From Lysobacterales bacterium 63-13 (GTDB lineage Bacteria; Pseudomonadota; Gammaproteobacteria; Xanthomonadales; Rhodanobacteraceae): a DNA stretch of 64,000 bases. The stretch's first letter is position 1. Each line of letters begins with the position of its first letter. The notes below the pieces were generated by a model, which saw only the letters and a list, made by a program, of their open reading frames with translations, had not been told where the DNA came from and ran no database searches. Position numbers and translations under genes: made by a program. The stretch is from assembly GCA_001899855.1 (NCBI GenBank), contig MKWR01000004.1, positions 124,001 to 188,000 on the forward strand, in the 5' to 3' direction. Shown here piece after piece: positions 17,663-26,647 of the stretch.

Positions 17663-20575
17663 TCAGCGGATCAGCTTGCCATCGGCATCCACCACCTTGA
17701 CCTCGCCGAGCTTGAGCGCGCGTACTGGCGCTTCGATCTTCTTCAGGTCACCGACGATGACCCAGGTCAGGGCGTCGGGTTTGATCACTTCGCGGGCGGC
17801 GGCTTCGATGTCGGCCTTCTTCTGGCCCTGCATGCGCGCCTTGAGCGTCTGCACGTAGTCATCCGGTCGCCCGTACAAGGCGTTGCCGGAGAGGATGCCG
17901 AGCACCGAGCCGGTGGTTTCGAAGCTGCCGGGCAGGGCGCGGATGCGCTGTGCCTTGATCTTGGCGATCTCCTCGTCCGTGATCGGCCTGTCGGCGTTTA
18001 TCGCGCGCGCTTCCTTGAGCACTTCGGCAGCAGATTCGGCGGTCTTGTCGGTCTGTACCGAGGCATAGGTCATGAACGGGCGTTGCCCGATCGCATCCTG
18101 CAGGAAGCTCGATGCGCCATAGGCCCAGCGCTTGTCCTCGCGCAGGTTCATGTTCAGGCGCGAGGTGAAGGTGCCACCAAAGACGCTGTTCATGGTCTGG
18201 ATCTCGATGTTGTTGGCCGCCCGCGTCGATGGCGCGAGCGAGCCGCTGAGGATCAGCGACTGCGGCGAATCCGGACGATCGATCAGGTATACGCGCGCCT
18301 GCTTCGGCGCTTCGACGTTGGCGATGGTCTTCGTCGGCACCGGAGTTTCGGTGGCCTGCCAATCGCCGAACACCGCATCGAGCTGGCGCGTGATCTCGGC
18401 GAGGGTGGTGTCTCCGGCAATCAGGATCTTGACGTTGTCGGGACGGATGAATTCGCGATGGAAGCGGCGCAGGTCGGTGACCTTCAGCGACTTGATCGAG
18501 GCCTCGGTGCCGCTGCCGGTGAACGGGATTCCGTAGGCGTGCTTGTCGCCATAGAGCAGCGGCGGCAGGGTGCGCAGGGCAATGCCGGTCGGCTCGGTCT
18601 TTTCCTGGGCAATGTCGGCCAGCCACTGGCCACGGATGCGCTCGATGTCGGCTTCGCGGAAGGCGGGATTGCGCACGATGTCGGCGAACAGGGCCAGTGA
18701 CGGTGCCAACTGCGAGTTCAGCGCATTCAGGCTGACCGATGAACTGTCCAGCCCGGAGCCGGCACTGATGCGCGCGCCCAGCAGTTCGCTGCGCCGCGCG
18801 ATCTCCACTGAATCAAGCGTCAGCGTGCCTTCGTCGAGCAAGGCCATGGCGAACGACGAGGTGCCGAGCTTGCGACCCTGGTCGCTGGCATAGCCGGCGT
18901 CAAATTGCAGCTGCATCTGCACCACCGGAATGGTGTGGCGTTCGGCGAGTGCGATCTCGATGCCGTTCTTGAGCGTGCCACGCTGGATTTCCGGGAAGCT
19001 CAGGTCGGGAAAATCACTGACCTTCGGAATGCCCTTGCTGCGATCGAGATCGCTCTTGCTGGTGCTGTAGTCGGCCTTCGCCGGCACGACCGCGGCAGGC
19101 TTGCCATCGGCAACCGGCAAGCCCTTCGGCGAGCTCTCATCCAGCGCTTCGCCGGCAGCCGCCGGAAGCACGGTCAAGGTGTAGTCACCACGGGCGATCC
19201 AGCGATTGGCCGCTGCCTTGACCGATTCCGGCGTGGCCTGCTGGATGCGTGCGAGATCAAGCTTGTAGGCAGCCGGATCGCCGCGATAGACCTGCGATTC
19301 GGCAAGCACGGTGGCCTTGCCGCTGAAGCCGCCGACCTTTTCCAGGCCACGGATGAAACCGGCGCGGCTGGACATGCGTGAGCGCTCGAGTTCCTCATCG
19401 GTCGGACCGTGCTCGAGGAAGTTCGCCCATTCCTCGGCGATTGCCATTTCCACCGTCGCCGGATCGATGCCCTGCTTGACGTCGGCGGTGAGGACGAACT
19501 GGCTGGCCAGCGCGAACGGCTGCACTTCGACGGAGATGCTGTCGACCAGCTTGTCCTTGTAGACCAGGCGCTGGTAAAGGCGCGAGGTCTTGCCACCGCC
19601 AAGGGCATTGGCGGCGAGTTCGAGCAGGGGTTCATCGGCATGGCCGAACTGGGCCACGTTCCACTCGCGGATGATGCGGGTTTGCGCGACATGGTCTTTC
19701 TGCTCGCCGCGGGTCGAGGTCTCGCGGGCGGCAACCCACGGCTGCTGGCGCGGCACTGCGGGGCCGGCCGGAATATCACCAAAGTATTTCTGCAGTTTTT
19801 CGCGGGCGATTTCCGGAGTGATGTCGCCGGCCAGCACGATGGTGGTGTTGGCGGCGCCGTAGTAGTCGTTGAACCACTGCTTCACGTCGGCCAGCGAGGC
19901 GGCCTCGAGGTCGGCCATCGAGCCGATGGTGTCGTGCTGATACGGATGATTGGCCGGAAACGCATTGGCGAGGATGTTCTCGTCGGTGCGCCCGTAGGGA
20001 CGATTCTCGCCCTGGCGCTTCTCGTTCTGCACGACGCCGCGCTGCGTATCGAGCTCCTTCTGGCCGATCGCGCCGAGCAGGTGGCCCATGCGATCGGATT
20101 CCATCCACAAGGCCATGTCGAGCGCCGTGGTGGGCACGGTCTCGAAATAGTTGGTGCGATCAAACCAGGTCGTGCCGTTCATGTCGGTGGCACCGACCTG
20201 CTCGAAGGGTTCGAAGAAAGTGCCCTTGCGATTCTCCGAGCCGGAGAACATCAGATGCTCGAACAGGTGCGCGAAGCCGGTCTTGCCAGCGGGCTCATCG
20301 GCGGAGCCGACGTGATACCAGATGCTCACCGCGACCACCGGCGCCTTGTGGTCCTCGTGGACGACGGCGGTCAGTCCATTCGGCAAGGTGAAACGCGTGA
20401 ACGGAATATCGATGCCATCCTCGGCACGCTGCGTTTGACTCGCCGCGGCCGCGGCAGGTGCCGTCGCCTTTGCCGGTGCGTCCTCCACGCTGAAGGCGGT
20501 GGCGCCTTCGCTGGCCAGCGCGGACGCGGCGAACAATTGCATCGACAGCACGGTCGCCAGGTAGAGCTTGTGCAT
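17663..20575 (-). CDS. M16 family zinc metallopeptidase, two-repeat secreted form
   Basis: Exported protease of 970 residues with signal peptide at about 1-22 (MHKLYLATVLSMQLFAASALA). The inverted zinc motif HxxEH is HLFEH at 103-107, and the downstream Glu ligand is in VVQNEKRQ (Glu185). Two M16 halves are present: an active N-terminal one (about 55-480) and a C-terminal half (about 530-950) without the zinc motif, which forms the closed clamp in pitrilysin-type enzymes. Length suits the bacterial periplasmic M16 group. Role is probably turnover of peptides in the envelope. It is transcribed alone, divergent from the SDR gene. Confidence 0.88.
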   Translation of the reverse strand: MHKLYLATVLSMQLFAASALASEGATAFSVEDAPAKATAPAAAAASQTQRAEDGIDIPFTRFTLPNGLTAVVHEDHKAPVVAVSIWYHVGSADEPAGKTGFAHLFEHLMFSGSENRKGTFFEPFEQVGATDMNGTTWFDRTNYFETVPTTALDMALWMESDRMGHLLGAIGQKELDTQRGVVQNEKRQGENRPYGRTDENILANAFPANHPYQHDTIGSMADLEAASLADVKQWFNDYYGAANTTIVLAGDITPEIAREKLQKYFGDIPAGPAVPRQQPWVAARETSTRGEQKDHVAQTRIIREWNVAQFGHADEPLLELAANALGGGKTSRLYQRLVYKDKLVDSISVEVQPFALASQFVLTADVKQGIDPATVEMAIAEEWANFLEHGPTDEELERSRMSSRAGFIRGLEKVGGFSGKATVLAESQVYRGDPAAYKLDLARIQQATPESVKAAANRWIARGDYTLTVLPAAAGEALDESSPKGLPVADGKPAAVVPAKADYSTSKSDLDRSKGIPKVSDFPDLSFPEIQRGTLKNGIEIALAERHTIPVVQMQLQFDAGYASDQGRKLGTSSFAMALLDEGTLTLDSVEIARRSELLGARISAGSGLDSSSVSLNALNSQLAPSLALFADIVRNPAFREADIERIRGQWLADIAQEKTEPTGIALRTLPPLLYGDKHAYGIPFTGSGTEASIKSLKVTDLRRFHREFIRPDNVKILIAGDTTLAEITRQLDAVFGDWQATETPVPTKTIANVEAPKQARVYLIDRPDSPQSLILSGSLAPSTRAANNIEIQTMNSVFGGTFTSRLNMNLREDKRWAYGASSFLQDAIGQRPFMTYASVQTDKTAESAAEVLKEARAINADRPITDEEIAKIKAQRIRALPGSFETTGSVLGILSGNALYGRPDDYVQTLKARMQGQKKADIEAAAREVIKPDALTWVIVGDLKKIEAPVRALKLGEVKVVDADGKLIR

Positions 20576-20720
20576 GGGGAGTCCTTCGAGTGGCTGGATG
20601 AGCCGGGCAGGCTAACGGTGCTGCGCACGCGACGCAACGATCGGGCCGGCCCCGATCCGCGCTGCCGGGTAGACTGCCGCCTGTGCAGGAAGTTCTGCAT
20701 GGCGAATCGAGGAGGATGAC

Positions 20721-21419
20721 ATGGCCCAGTTTCTGGTGACCGGCGCCAATCGTGGCCTGGGTATCGAGTTCGTGCGTCAGTTGCTTGCCCGCGGCGATCG
20801 CGTCATTGCCTGTTGCCGGCATGTGGCGCGTGCCTCCGAATTGAACCGCCTCAGCGGCGAGTATCCGGGACACCTCAAGGTGCTGCCGCTGGATGTCGCC
20901 GAACCGCGCTCGATCGGCGAGCTGGCGCGGGAAATCGACATGCTCGATGTGCGCATCGACACCTTGATCAACAACGCCGGCGTGTTGACGCCGGGCGAGG
21001 CATTCGGTGCCGTCGAAGCGAAATCCCTGGACCAGGCCTTCGCCACCAATGCCGCGGGCCCGTTCCTGCTGACCCAGGCGCTGGCACCGCGATTGGCGGA
21101 TGCGGCCAAGGTCATCGCCATCAGTTCCGGGCTCGGTTCGATCGCGCGCGCCGCGCGCTTCGGCACGCCGAGCTACAACATCAGCAAGGCTGCCCTCAAC
21201 ATGGTCGTGCGCATGCTTGGATTCGCCCTTGCCGAGCGCCGCATCGCCGTGCTTGCCTTGAGTCCCGGCTGGGTCAAGACCGAGATGGGCGGTGCCGGTG
21301 CGGACCTGGAGCCGGCGCAATCGGTGGCCAACATGCTCAAGGTCATCGACGCCTTGCACTTTGATGCAGACAACATCGGGCATTTCCTGGGCAACAGCGG
21401 CAATGCCGTGCCGTGGTGA
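20721..21419 (+). CDS. Short-chain dehydrogenase/reductase
   Basis: Classical SDR of 232 residues. Cofactor motif TGANRGLG at 7-14, NNAG at 84-87, and catalytic Tyr152 and Lys156 in SYNISKAAL, with Ser at about 135-136. The family resembles carbonyl reductase/C-factor-type SDRs that act on small aldehydes or ketones. A GAGGAGG site precedes ATG 20721. The gene is divergent from the M16 peptidase and convergent with the membrane protein that follows. Substrate not determinable. Confidence 0.85.
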   Translation: MAQFLVTGANRGLGIEFVRQLLARGDRVIACCRHVARASELNRLSGEYPGHLKVLPLDVAEPRSIGELAREIDMLDVRIDTLINNAGVLTPGEAFGAVEAKSLDQAFATNAAGPFLLTQALAPRLADAAKVIAISSGLGSIARAARFGTPSYNISKAALNMVVRMLGFALAERRIAVLALSPGWVKTEMGGAGADLEPAQSVANMLKVIDALHFDADNIGHFLGNSGNAVPW

Positions 21420-21440
21420 GCCCTCAAGCGAGTGCTTGCA

Positions 21441-22199
21441 TCAATGCGCGTGGCGCGCGGCACGCTGCGGCACGAAATGGATGAGCAAGGCGATCACCGC
21501 CAGGATCACCAGCGATGCCGTGTAGCGGCTGAGCGCAAGGCCGCCTTCGGCCAGCGGTTTGTCGAGCAGGTCGCCGACCACCGCACCCAGCGGGCGGGTC
21601 AGGATGAAGGCCGACCAGAACAATGTCGTGCGTGAGATGCGCGTCCATCGCCAGGCGGCGGCGATGGCAATGAGCAGCGCGCTGAAGATCAGCGCACCCC
21701 CGCTGAAGCCGAGCCCCGCCGTCTTCGCCGTCCAGTCGCCCAGCGCGGTACCGAGTGTCTGCGAAAACATGATCGTCACCCAGTAGTGCATCTCGCTGCG
21801 CACCGAGCGCACCGAATCGATCGCGAGCGATCCGGTGTCGCGATACCAGATCCACAATGATCCAAGCAGCAAGGCCAGCAGGATCGCCGAACCACCGGCA
21901 TAGCCGATGCCGAGCGAGCGCGTGGCAAAGTCGGCCAGGGTCGTGCCGACCGTGGTCGTGGCGATGATCGTCAACCAGTACAGCCACGGCCGGAATTCGC
22001 GCGCGGCAATCTGTGCCAGCACGACCACCACGAAGATGGCGGCGAAAATCACGCTGCCAAGGAGATAGCCCAGTCCCAGCGACATGGAAACCGCATCGCC
22101 CGCCGTTTCGCCCAGCGTGGTGGCGAGGATCTTGATGATCCAGAACACGGCGGTCACTTCCGGGACCTTGCTGGCTGCTGCTGCCTGGATCTCGCGCAT
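21441..22199 (-). CDS. COG4705-like membrane protein with fourfold internal repeat
   Basis: Integral membrane protein of 252 residues with about eight helices. Four repeats are visible, each a Thr/Leu-rich helix followed by a Gly/Asp loop: LGETAGDAVSMSLGLGY, VGTTLADFATRSLGIGY, LGTALGDWTAKTAGLGF and LGAVVGDLLDKPLAEGG. The acidic residue after the GxxxG-like turn is conserved in all four, which suggests a pore or ion-binding site made by pseudo-fourfold or two-plus-two symmetry. The family is uncharacterised. ATG 22199 is the first start of the conserved region. It is convergent with the SDR gene. Confidence 0.75.
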   Translation of the reverse strand: MREIQAAAASKVPEVTAVFWIIKILATTLGETAGDAVSMSLGLGYLLGSVIFAAIFVVVVLAQIAAREFRPWLYWLTIIATTTVGTTLADFATRSLGIGYAGGSAILLALLLGSLWIWYRDTGSLAIDSVRSVRSEMHYWVTIMFSQTLGTALGDWTAKTAGLGFSGGALIFSALLIAIAAAWRWTRISRTTLFWSAFILTRPLGAVVGDLLDKPLAEGGLALSRYTASLVILAVIALLIHFVPQRAARHAH

Positions 22200-22462
22200 G
22201 TCCCGCTCGTCACGCCATGGAGTGCGGCACAGTCTTGCGTGGTGTGCGTCGAACTTTCGTGATGCGTCCTTGCTGCGCCGATGCGTGCAGGTTCAATGGC
22301 GAAACGGTCGTACACTGGGCGCATGCGCATTCCGCTCGCAGCGATGCATGATCATGACAGCCGGCCTCGGCCCTGGTACACGACACAGTCTCCCGCATTG
22401 CACATTTCCCTGATGGGTAGCGGCATTGCCACCGCCTGCGCTGCGCACACGGCGCTGCGGCC

Positions 22463-23200
22463 ATGACCCGGATCACGGCGTTGGCGCGAAGCGTCTTGTT
22501 CTGGACATTCCTGCCCGTAGTCGCCGCGCAGGGTTTGCGTCTGCGCCGCACCGCGCCACGCCTTGCGGCGGCGGCGGGCGAGTCGTGCGGTCGCGTTGGC
22601 TCGGGTCGCGCCCTGCGCGTGCTTGCCATTGGTGATTCGATCGTTGCCGGAGTCGGTGCCGCGACCCTCGATCGGGCCTTGGTCGGCTGCACCGCCCGCG
22701 CACTTGCCGAGACCATGGACGCAGCCGTTGAATGGGAAGCGCGCGGCCGCAGTGGTGCGACTGCGGCCGAAGTGCTGAGCGAGCTGCTTCCACTGATCGA
22801 TCCGCGTCCGGCCGACGCCATCGTCGTCTCGGTCGGCGTCAACGATGTCACGGCGTTGTCGACAATCCGCGCCTGGCGGGCAAACCTGCTTGCCTTGGTC
22901 GCCGCGCTGCAAGAGCATTCGCCGGCGGCGGTCATCGTCGTCGCCGGCTTGCCGCCGTTGCGGTCGTTCCCGTTGATTCCCGAGCCCTTGCGCCGCCTCA
23001 TCGGCCTGCGCGGTGACAGCATCGATGCAGCCAGCCGAGATGCGCTGCGCGAGCGCGCCGGAGTCTTCCACGTCAGTGTCGTCTTCAACCTGCGCGAGGG
23101 CAGTTTTTGCGCGGATGGCTTTCATCCGTCGGAAGCGAGCTACGCCGAATTCGGCGAGGCCATGGCGGCGTTCATTGCGACGCATTTGGCGCGGCCTTGA
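22463..23200 (+). CDS. SGNH/GDSL hydrolase
   Basis: Esterase-like protein of 245 residues. Block I AIGDSIVAGVG contains the catalytic Ser59; block III SVGVNDV has Asn127; block V DGFHPS supplies the Asp and His of the triad near residue 220. The N-terminus has a hydrophobic stretch (VLFWTFLPVVAA) that could be an anchor or signal. Length and motif order fit GDSL lipases/acyl-esterases. Substrate unknown. It is convergent with the DUF938 gene. Confidence 0.82.
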   Translation: MTRITALARSVLFWTFLPVVAAQGLRLRRTAPRLAAAAGESCGRVGSGRALRVLAIGDSIVAGVGAATLDRALVGCTARALAETMDAAVEWEARGRSGATAAEVLSELLPLIDPRPADAIVVSVGVNDVTALSTIRAWRANLLALVAALQEHSPAAVIVVAGLPPLRSFPLIPEPLRRLIGLRGDSIDAASRDALRERAGVFHVSVVFNLREGSFCADGFHPSEASYAEFGEAMAAFIATHLARP

Positions 23201-23216
23201 CCGCTGCCGCAAACCA

Positions 23217-23828
23217 CTAGGCGGCGCCGCGCTTCCAGACCACGCAGAAATTGTTCGCCGGCATCGAATGCAAGGCAACGCGCTGGAGGCCTGCGCCGGC
23301 GGCCAGGGCATCGACATCGGCGAGATCGCGAATGCCCATGTGCGCGGCTTGCTCATGCAGCCAGGCATCGAATGCGGCATTGCTTGCGCTGGTGAACTCG
23401 CCAGCCACCTTGAACGGGCCGTAGACGACGAAGATGCAATCCGCGTCCATGATCGCGGGCAATCGTGCAAACAATCGTTGCACTTCCGGCCAGGCCATGA
23501 TGTGCAGCGTGTTGGCGGTGAAGATGGCGTCAAACCTTGTGCTCGGCCAGTCTTCCTGGCCGACGTCGAGGACGATCGCCGGCGGCGTGTTGGCCAGGGC
23601 CGCTTCGTCCAGCCAGCTTTGCACGCCGTTCACCGATTCGCTGCGCTCGGAAGCCTGCCACTGCAGATGCGGCAGCGCCGCAGCGAAATACACCGCGTGC
23701 TGGCCGCTGCCGCTGCCGATTTCGAGCACGTTGCGGCGATCCGCAAAGGCCTCGCGAAGAATGCCGAGAATGGGATCGCGGTTGCGCTCGCAGGAAGGCG
23801 CGAACGGTTTCCCTGACGAGGGGTTCAT
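23217..23828 (-). CDS. DUF938 SAM-dependent methyltransferase
   Basis: Protein of 203 residues. The SAM-binding motif VLEIGSGSGQHAVYF (about 34-48) and the DUF938 features KPFAPSCERNRDPIL, TANTLHIM and VVYGPFKVAGEF are present. DUF938 proteins are class I methyltransferases of unknown substrate. The ATG at 23828 overlaps the stop of the upstream MFS gene by four bases, so the two are translated together, and the methyltransferase may act on the same compound as the exporter. That link is inference. Confidence 0.85.
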   Translation of the reverse strand: MNPSSGKPFAPSCERNRDPILGILREAFADRRNVLEIGSGSGQHAVYFAAALPHLQWQASERSESVNGVQSWLDEAALANTPPAIVLDVGQEDWPSTRFDAIFTANTLHIMAWPEVQRLFARLPAIMDADCIFVVYGPFKVAGEFTSASNAAFDAWLHEQAAHMGIRDLADVDALAAGAGLQRVALHSMPANNFCVVWKRGAA

Positions 23829-25129
23829 CCCTTCATCTCGGCATCCGCCAGGGCAGGCGCTTCGCTGTCGACGGGCCTCGGCAATTCCGCCGTGAGCGGC
23901 TGCAGCCCGATCGTCGCGCGCCAGCCAAGGACAAAGCCGAGCAGGATGAGCGAGGCGGAAAGCAGGAAGGCGGCACCGGGCAGGTGCACCGGTGCCGAGG
24001 CATCGATGAACCAGGCGAAGGTCTGGCTGAACACGACCGGCCCGAAAATCGTCGCCAGGCTCGACAGGCTGGTTATCGCTCCTTGCAGGCGTCCCTGTTC
24101 GGTCGGATCGACCTGGCGGGTGATGATCGATTGCGTGGTCGGCCCACCGAGGCCGGCCAGCGCCAGCAGCGGGATGCCGAGCAGGAAGATCGTGCTGCTG
24201 CTGGCCAGGCCAAGGGTGATGAAACCACTGAGGCCAAACAACAGGCCGGCGAGCATGACCGGGCGCTCGCCAAAGCGGGGCACCAGGCGGCGCACCAGCC
24301 CGGCCTGCACGATGCCGCTGCAAACGCCGACCAGGGCCAGCGCATAGCCGACTTCGCGTGGTCCCCATTGAAAGCGGAAATCGGTGTAAAGGACGAAGGT
24401 CGAGTTGAGCGAGTACTGGGCAAAGGCGACGAGGAAGAACACCACCGCCAATGCAAACACCTGTGGATGCCGGCGCAGCATGCGCAAGGCACCGAGCGGA
24501 TTGGCATTCTTCAGGTCAAAGCGGGCACTGCGTCGTTCCTTCGGCAGCGACTCCGGCAGTACCAGCAGGCCGTAGAGGAAATTGGCCAGGGCCAGCGCTG
24601 CCGCAACCCAGAACGGCGCACGCACCGAGATGCCGCCAAGGAAACCGCCGAGGGCCGGGCCGACGATGAAGCCGATGCCGAACGCGGCACCCAGCAGGCC
24701 ATAAGCACCCGCGCGTTTTTCCTTGGGCGTGACATCGGCAATATAGGCATTCGCCGTGGAAATACTGGCGCTGGCCATGCCCGAGATGACCCGGCCGATG
24801 AACAGGATCGGCAGCGTCTGCGCCATCGCCATGAGGATGAAATCGAGACCGAGGGCAAGGTTCGATGCAAGGACCACCGGGCGTCGCCCGAAGCGATCCG
24901 ACAGTGCGCCCTGCACCGGTGAAAAGACGAACTGCATGAAGCCGAACAACGCGCCCATGATGCCGGTCCAGCGCACCGCCGTGGCGATGTCGCCGCCAGT
25001 CATGTGCTGCACGAGGTGCGGAAACACCGGGATGATGATGCCGAAGGCCAGCATGTCGATCATCACCGTGACAAAGATGAAGATGACGGCGGCCTTGCGC
25101 ACCGGTGTATGGCTGTGTTCGAACGTCAT
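23825..25129 (-). CDS. TetA/TCR-type MFS transporter
   Basis: Inner-membrane transporter of 434 residues with twelve predicted helices. Motif A after TM2 is GALSDRFGRRPV, typical of drug:H+ antiporters, and the family resembles the Tet/TCR group, although specific tetracycline resistance cannot be claimed. ATG 25129 starts at MTFEHSHTP, just before the first helix (VIFIFVTVMIDMLAFGIIIP). It is the first gene of a two-gene unit with the DUF938 methyltransferase. Confidence 0.85.
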   Translation of the reverse strand: MTFEHSHTPVRKAAVIFIFVTVMIDMLAFGIIIPVFPHLVQHMTGGDIATAVRWTGIMGALFGFMQFVFSPVQGALSDRFGRRPVVLASNLALGLDFILMAMAQTLPILFIGRVISGMASASISTANAYIADVTPKEKRAGAYGLLGAAFGIGFIVGPALGGFLGGISVRAPFWVAAALALANFLYGLLVLPESLPKERRSARFDLKNANPLGALRMLRRHPQVFALAVVFFLVAFAQYSLNSTFVLYTDFRFQWGPREVGYALALVGVCSGIVQAGLVRRLVPRFGERPVMLAGLLFGLSGFITLGLASSSTIFLLGIPLLALAGLGGPTTQSIITRQVDPTEQGRLQGAITSLSSLATIFGPVVFSQTFAWFIDASAPVHLPGAAFLLSASLILLGFVLGWRATIGLQPLTAELPRPVDSEAPALADAEMKG

Positions 25130-25244
25130 CTCGGCAGCGTGTCTGCGAATCGACAAGTCATGGCAGGCACCGGTGCCGCCTGGGCCGGCAGCGCTTGCCA
25201 GCGCATCGGGCCCACTCCGATCAGGCGTGACCCGGCAAAGTTCC

Positions 25245-25859
25245 TCACTTTGAATGGATGTTGATGAAGCGCAGGAATTCGGCGCGGGTGCGCGCATCCT
25301 CGCGGAAACCACCAAGCATCTGGCTGGTGATCATCGACACGCCGCGCTTGTGCACGCCGCGCGTGGTCATGCATTGGTGCACGGCATCGATGACCACGCC
25401 GACACCGCGCGGCTTGAGTACATCCTCGATGCAGTGGGCGATCTGCGCCGTCAGTTTCTCCTGCACCTGGAAGCGTCGCGAGAAGGCGTCGACCACGCGG
25501 GCGAGCTTGCTGATGCCGACCACCTTGTCGGTCGGCAGATAACCGATGTGCGCGCGCCCGATGATCGGTGCCATGTGGTGTTCGCAGTAAGACTCGAACT
25601 CGATGTCGCGCAGGACGATCATCTCGTCGTAGCCGGCGACCTCCTCGAAAGTGCGGCGCAGGTAATCAGCCGGGTCGATCGCATAACCGGAAAACCAGTC
25701 GCCATAGGCATTGACCACGCGCTTGGGCGTATCCAGCAATCCTTCGCGGGCCGGGTCGTCGCCCGCCCATCGCAGCAAGGTACGCACGGCCTCCTCGGCC
25801 TGCTCGCGCGTGACGGCGGGTTTCCGGGGTTTGCCGGGTTTCTTGCGGGGACTGGCCAT
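25245..25859 (-). CDS. folE: GTP cyclohydrolase I
   Basis: Cytosolic enzyme of 204 residues that converts GTP to 7,8-dihydroneopterin triphosphate, the first step of folate and tetrahydrobiopterin/pterin synthesis. Zinc and catalytic residues are visible in [18 protein letters not shown] (Cys and His) and [10 protein letters not shown] (second Cys); [12 protein letters not shown] is the conserved C-terminal motif. The basic N-terminus ([10 protein letters not shown]) is a short extension. ATG 25859 was chosen; the upstream TTG at 25886 has no ribosome-binding site. Pterin supply is also needed for the phenylalanine hydroxylase at 34156. Confidence 0.93.
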   Translation of the reverse strand: MASPRKKPGKPRKPAVTREQAEEAVRTLLRWAGDDPAREGLLDTPKRVVNAYGDWFSGYAIDPADYLRRTFEEVAGYDEMIVLRDIEFESYCEHHMAPIIGRAHIGYLPTDKVVGISKLARVVDAFSRRFQVQEKLTAQIAHCIEDVLKPRGVGVVIDAVHQCMTTRGVHKRGVSMITSQMLGGFREDARTRAEFLRFINIHSK

Positions 25860-25943
25860 GCGGGATCCGTAACGCTGAATGATCAACGCGAGATTCTATC
25901 AGCCAACGATCAGGGTCAGGATTGCCGGCTGCGCAACGACGCC

Positions 25944-26558
25944 TCATGGTCGCCGTGTCCTTGCTGCCTTGGCGGGCTTCGCCGCCGCGTGGGAAACGCG
26001 CCTCTGCAATGGCGTCAGTACCCAGGAAAGCGCAACAAGCCTGCCCTTGCCGGGTGAACGTGGCTGTTGCAGCAAATCCATGAGGCGTGACAAGAGCTCA
26101 TTGATTTCGGCGAGTTCCCCCGGGCCGACCCAGCCCTTGCCGCGTGCGGCCCAGAGTTCGCGCTGCGGCCCCGAGACCTTGCTGGCAGGATCGGCGATGG
26201 CGCGATGGAAATCGCGCTCGGCAACGCGCAGCACGCTCGAAGCGACCCGTTTGACCGCCTCGGCATTGGCCGTTTCGCCAGGCTGGTAGCGAAGGCGCAA
26301 ACGGTCCCCGCCGCGGCTGCGCGTGCGATAGCGGCGACCATCCGCCGCCACTTCCTCGACGATCAGGCCGCCTTCGGCGAGCTGGCGCAAATGGTAGTAA
26401 AGGCCATCAGCCGGCCGCCCCATTTGCGCGGCCAGTTCGGCGACGCTGACGAATTCGCCAAGTGACTCCAGCGTGTCGACGATCTCGATGCGCGTTGGCG
26501 ACGCCAGCAACTTGATCTCGGCGGCATTCTCGATTGCGCCGCGCTTCCTCTGTGCCAT
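25944..26558 (-). CDS. ArsR-like helix-turn-helix regulator
   Basis: Protein of 204 residues. A winged helix-turn-helix covers about 15-85 (IKLLASPTRIEIVDTLESLG, then VAELAAQMGRPADGLYYHLR), as in ArsR-type or DUF-fused repressors. The C-terminal part (about 95-190) is helical, with no metal-binding Cys pairs, so it is probably not a metalloregulator. It is divergent from the aspartyl-protease gene, 89 bases away, and probably controls it. The C-terminus is basic (AAKPAKAARTRRP). Confidence 0.75.
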   Translation of the reverse strand: MAQRKRGAIENAAEIKLLASPTRIEIVDTLESLGEFVSVAELAAQMGRPADGLYYHLRQLAEGGLIVEEVAADGRRYRTRSRGGDRLRLRYQPGETANAEAVKRVASSVLRVAERDFHRAIADPASKVSGPQRELWAARGKGWVGPGELAEINELLSRLMDLLQQPRSPGKGRLVALSWVLTPLQRRVSHAAAKPAKAARTRRP

Positions 26559-26647
26559 TGGTTGGCTTGCCTGGTTTGAAATTAAGGCGGATTATTCAAT
26601 CTAAGGCAGCTTCCCGCAAGTGCCAATCAACGGAAATGGAGACAGTC

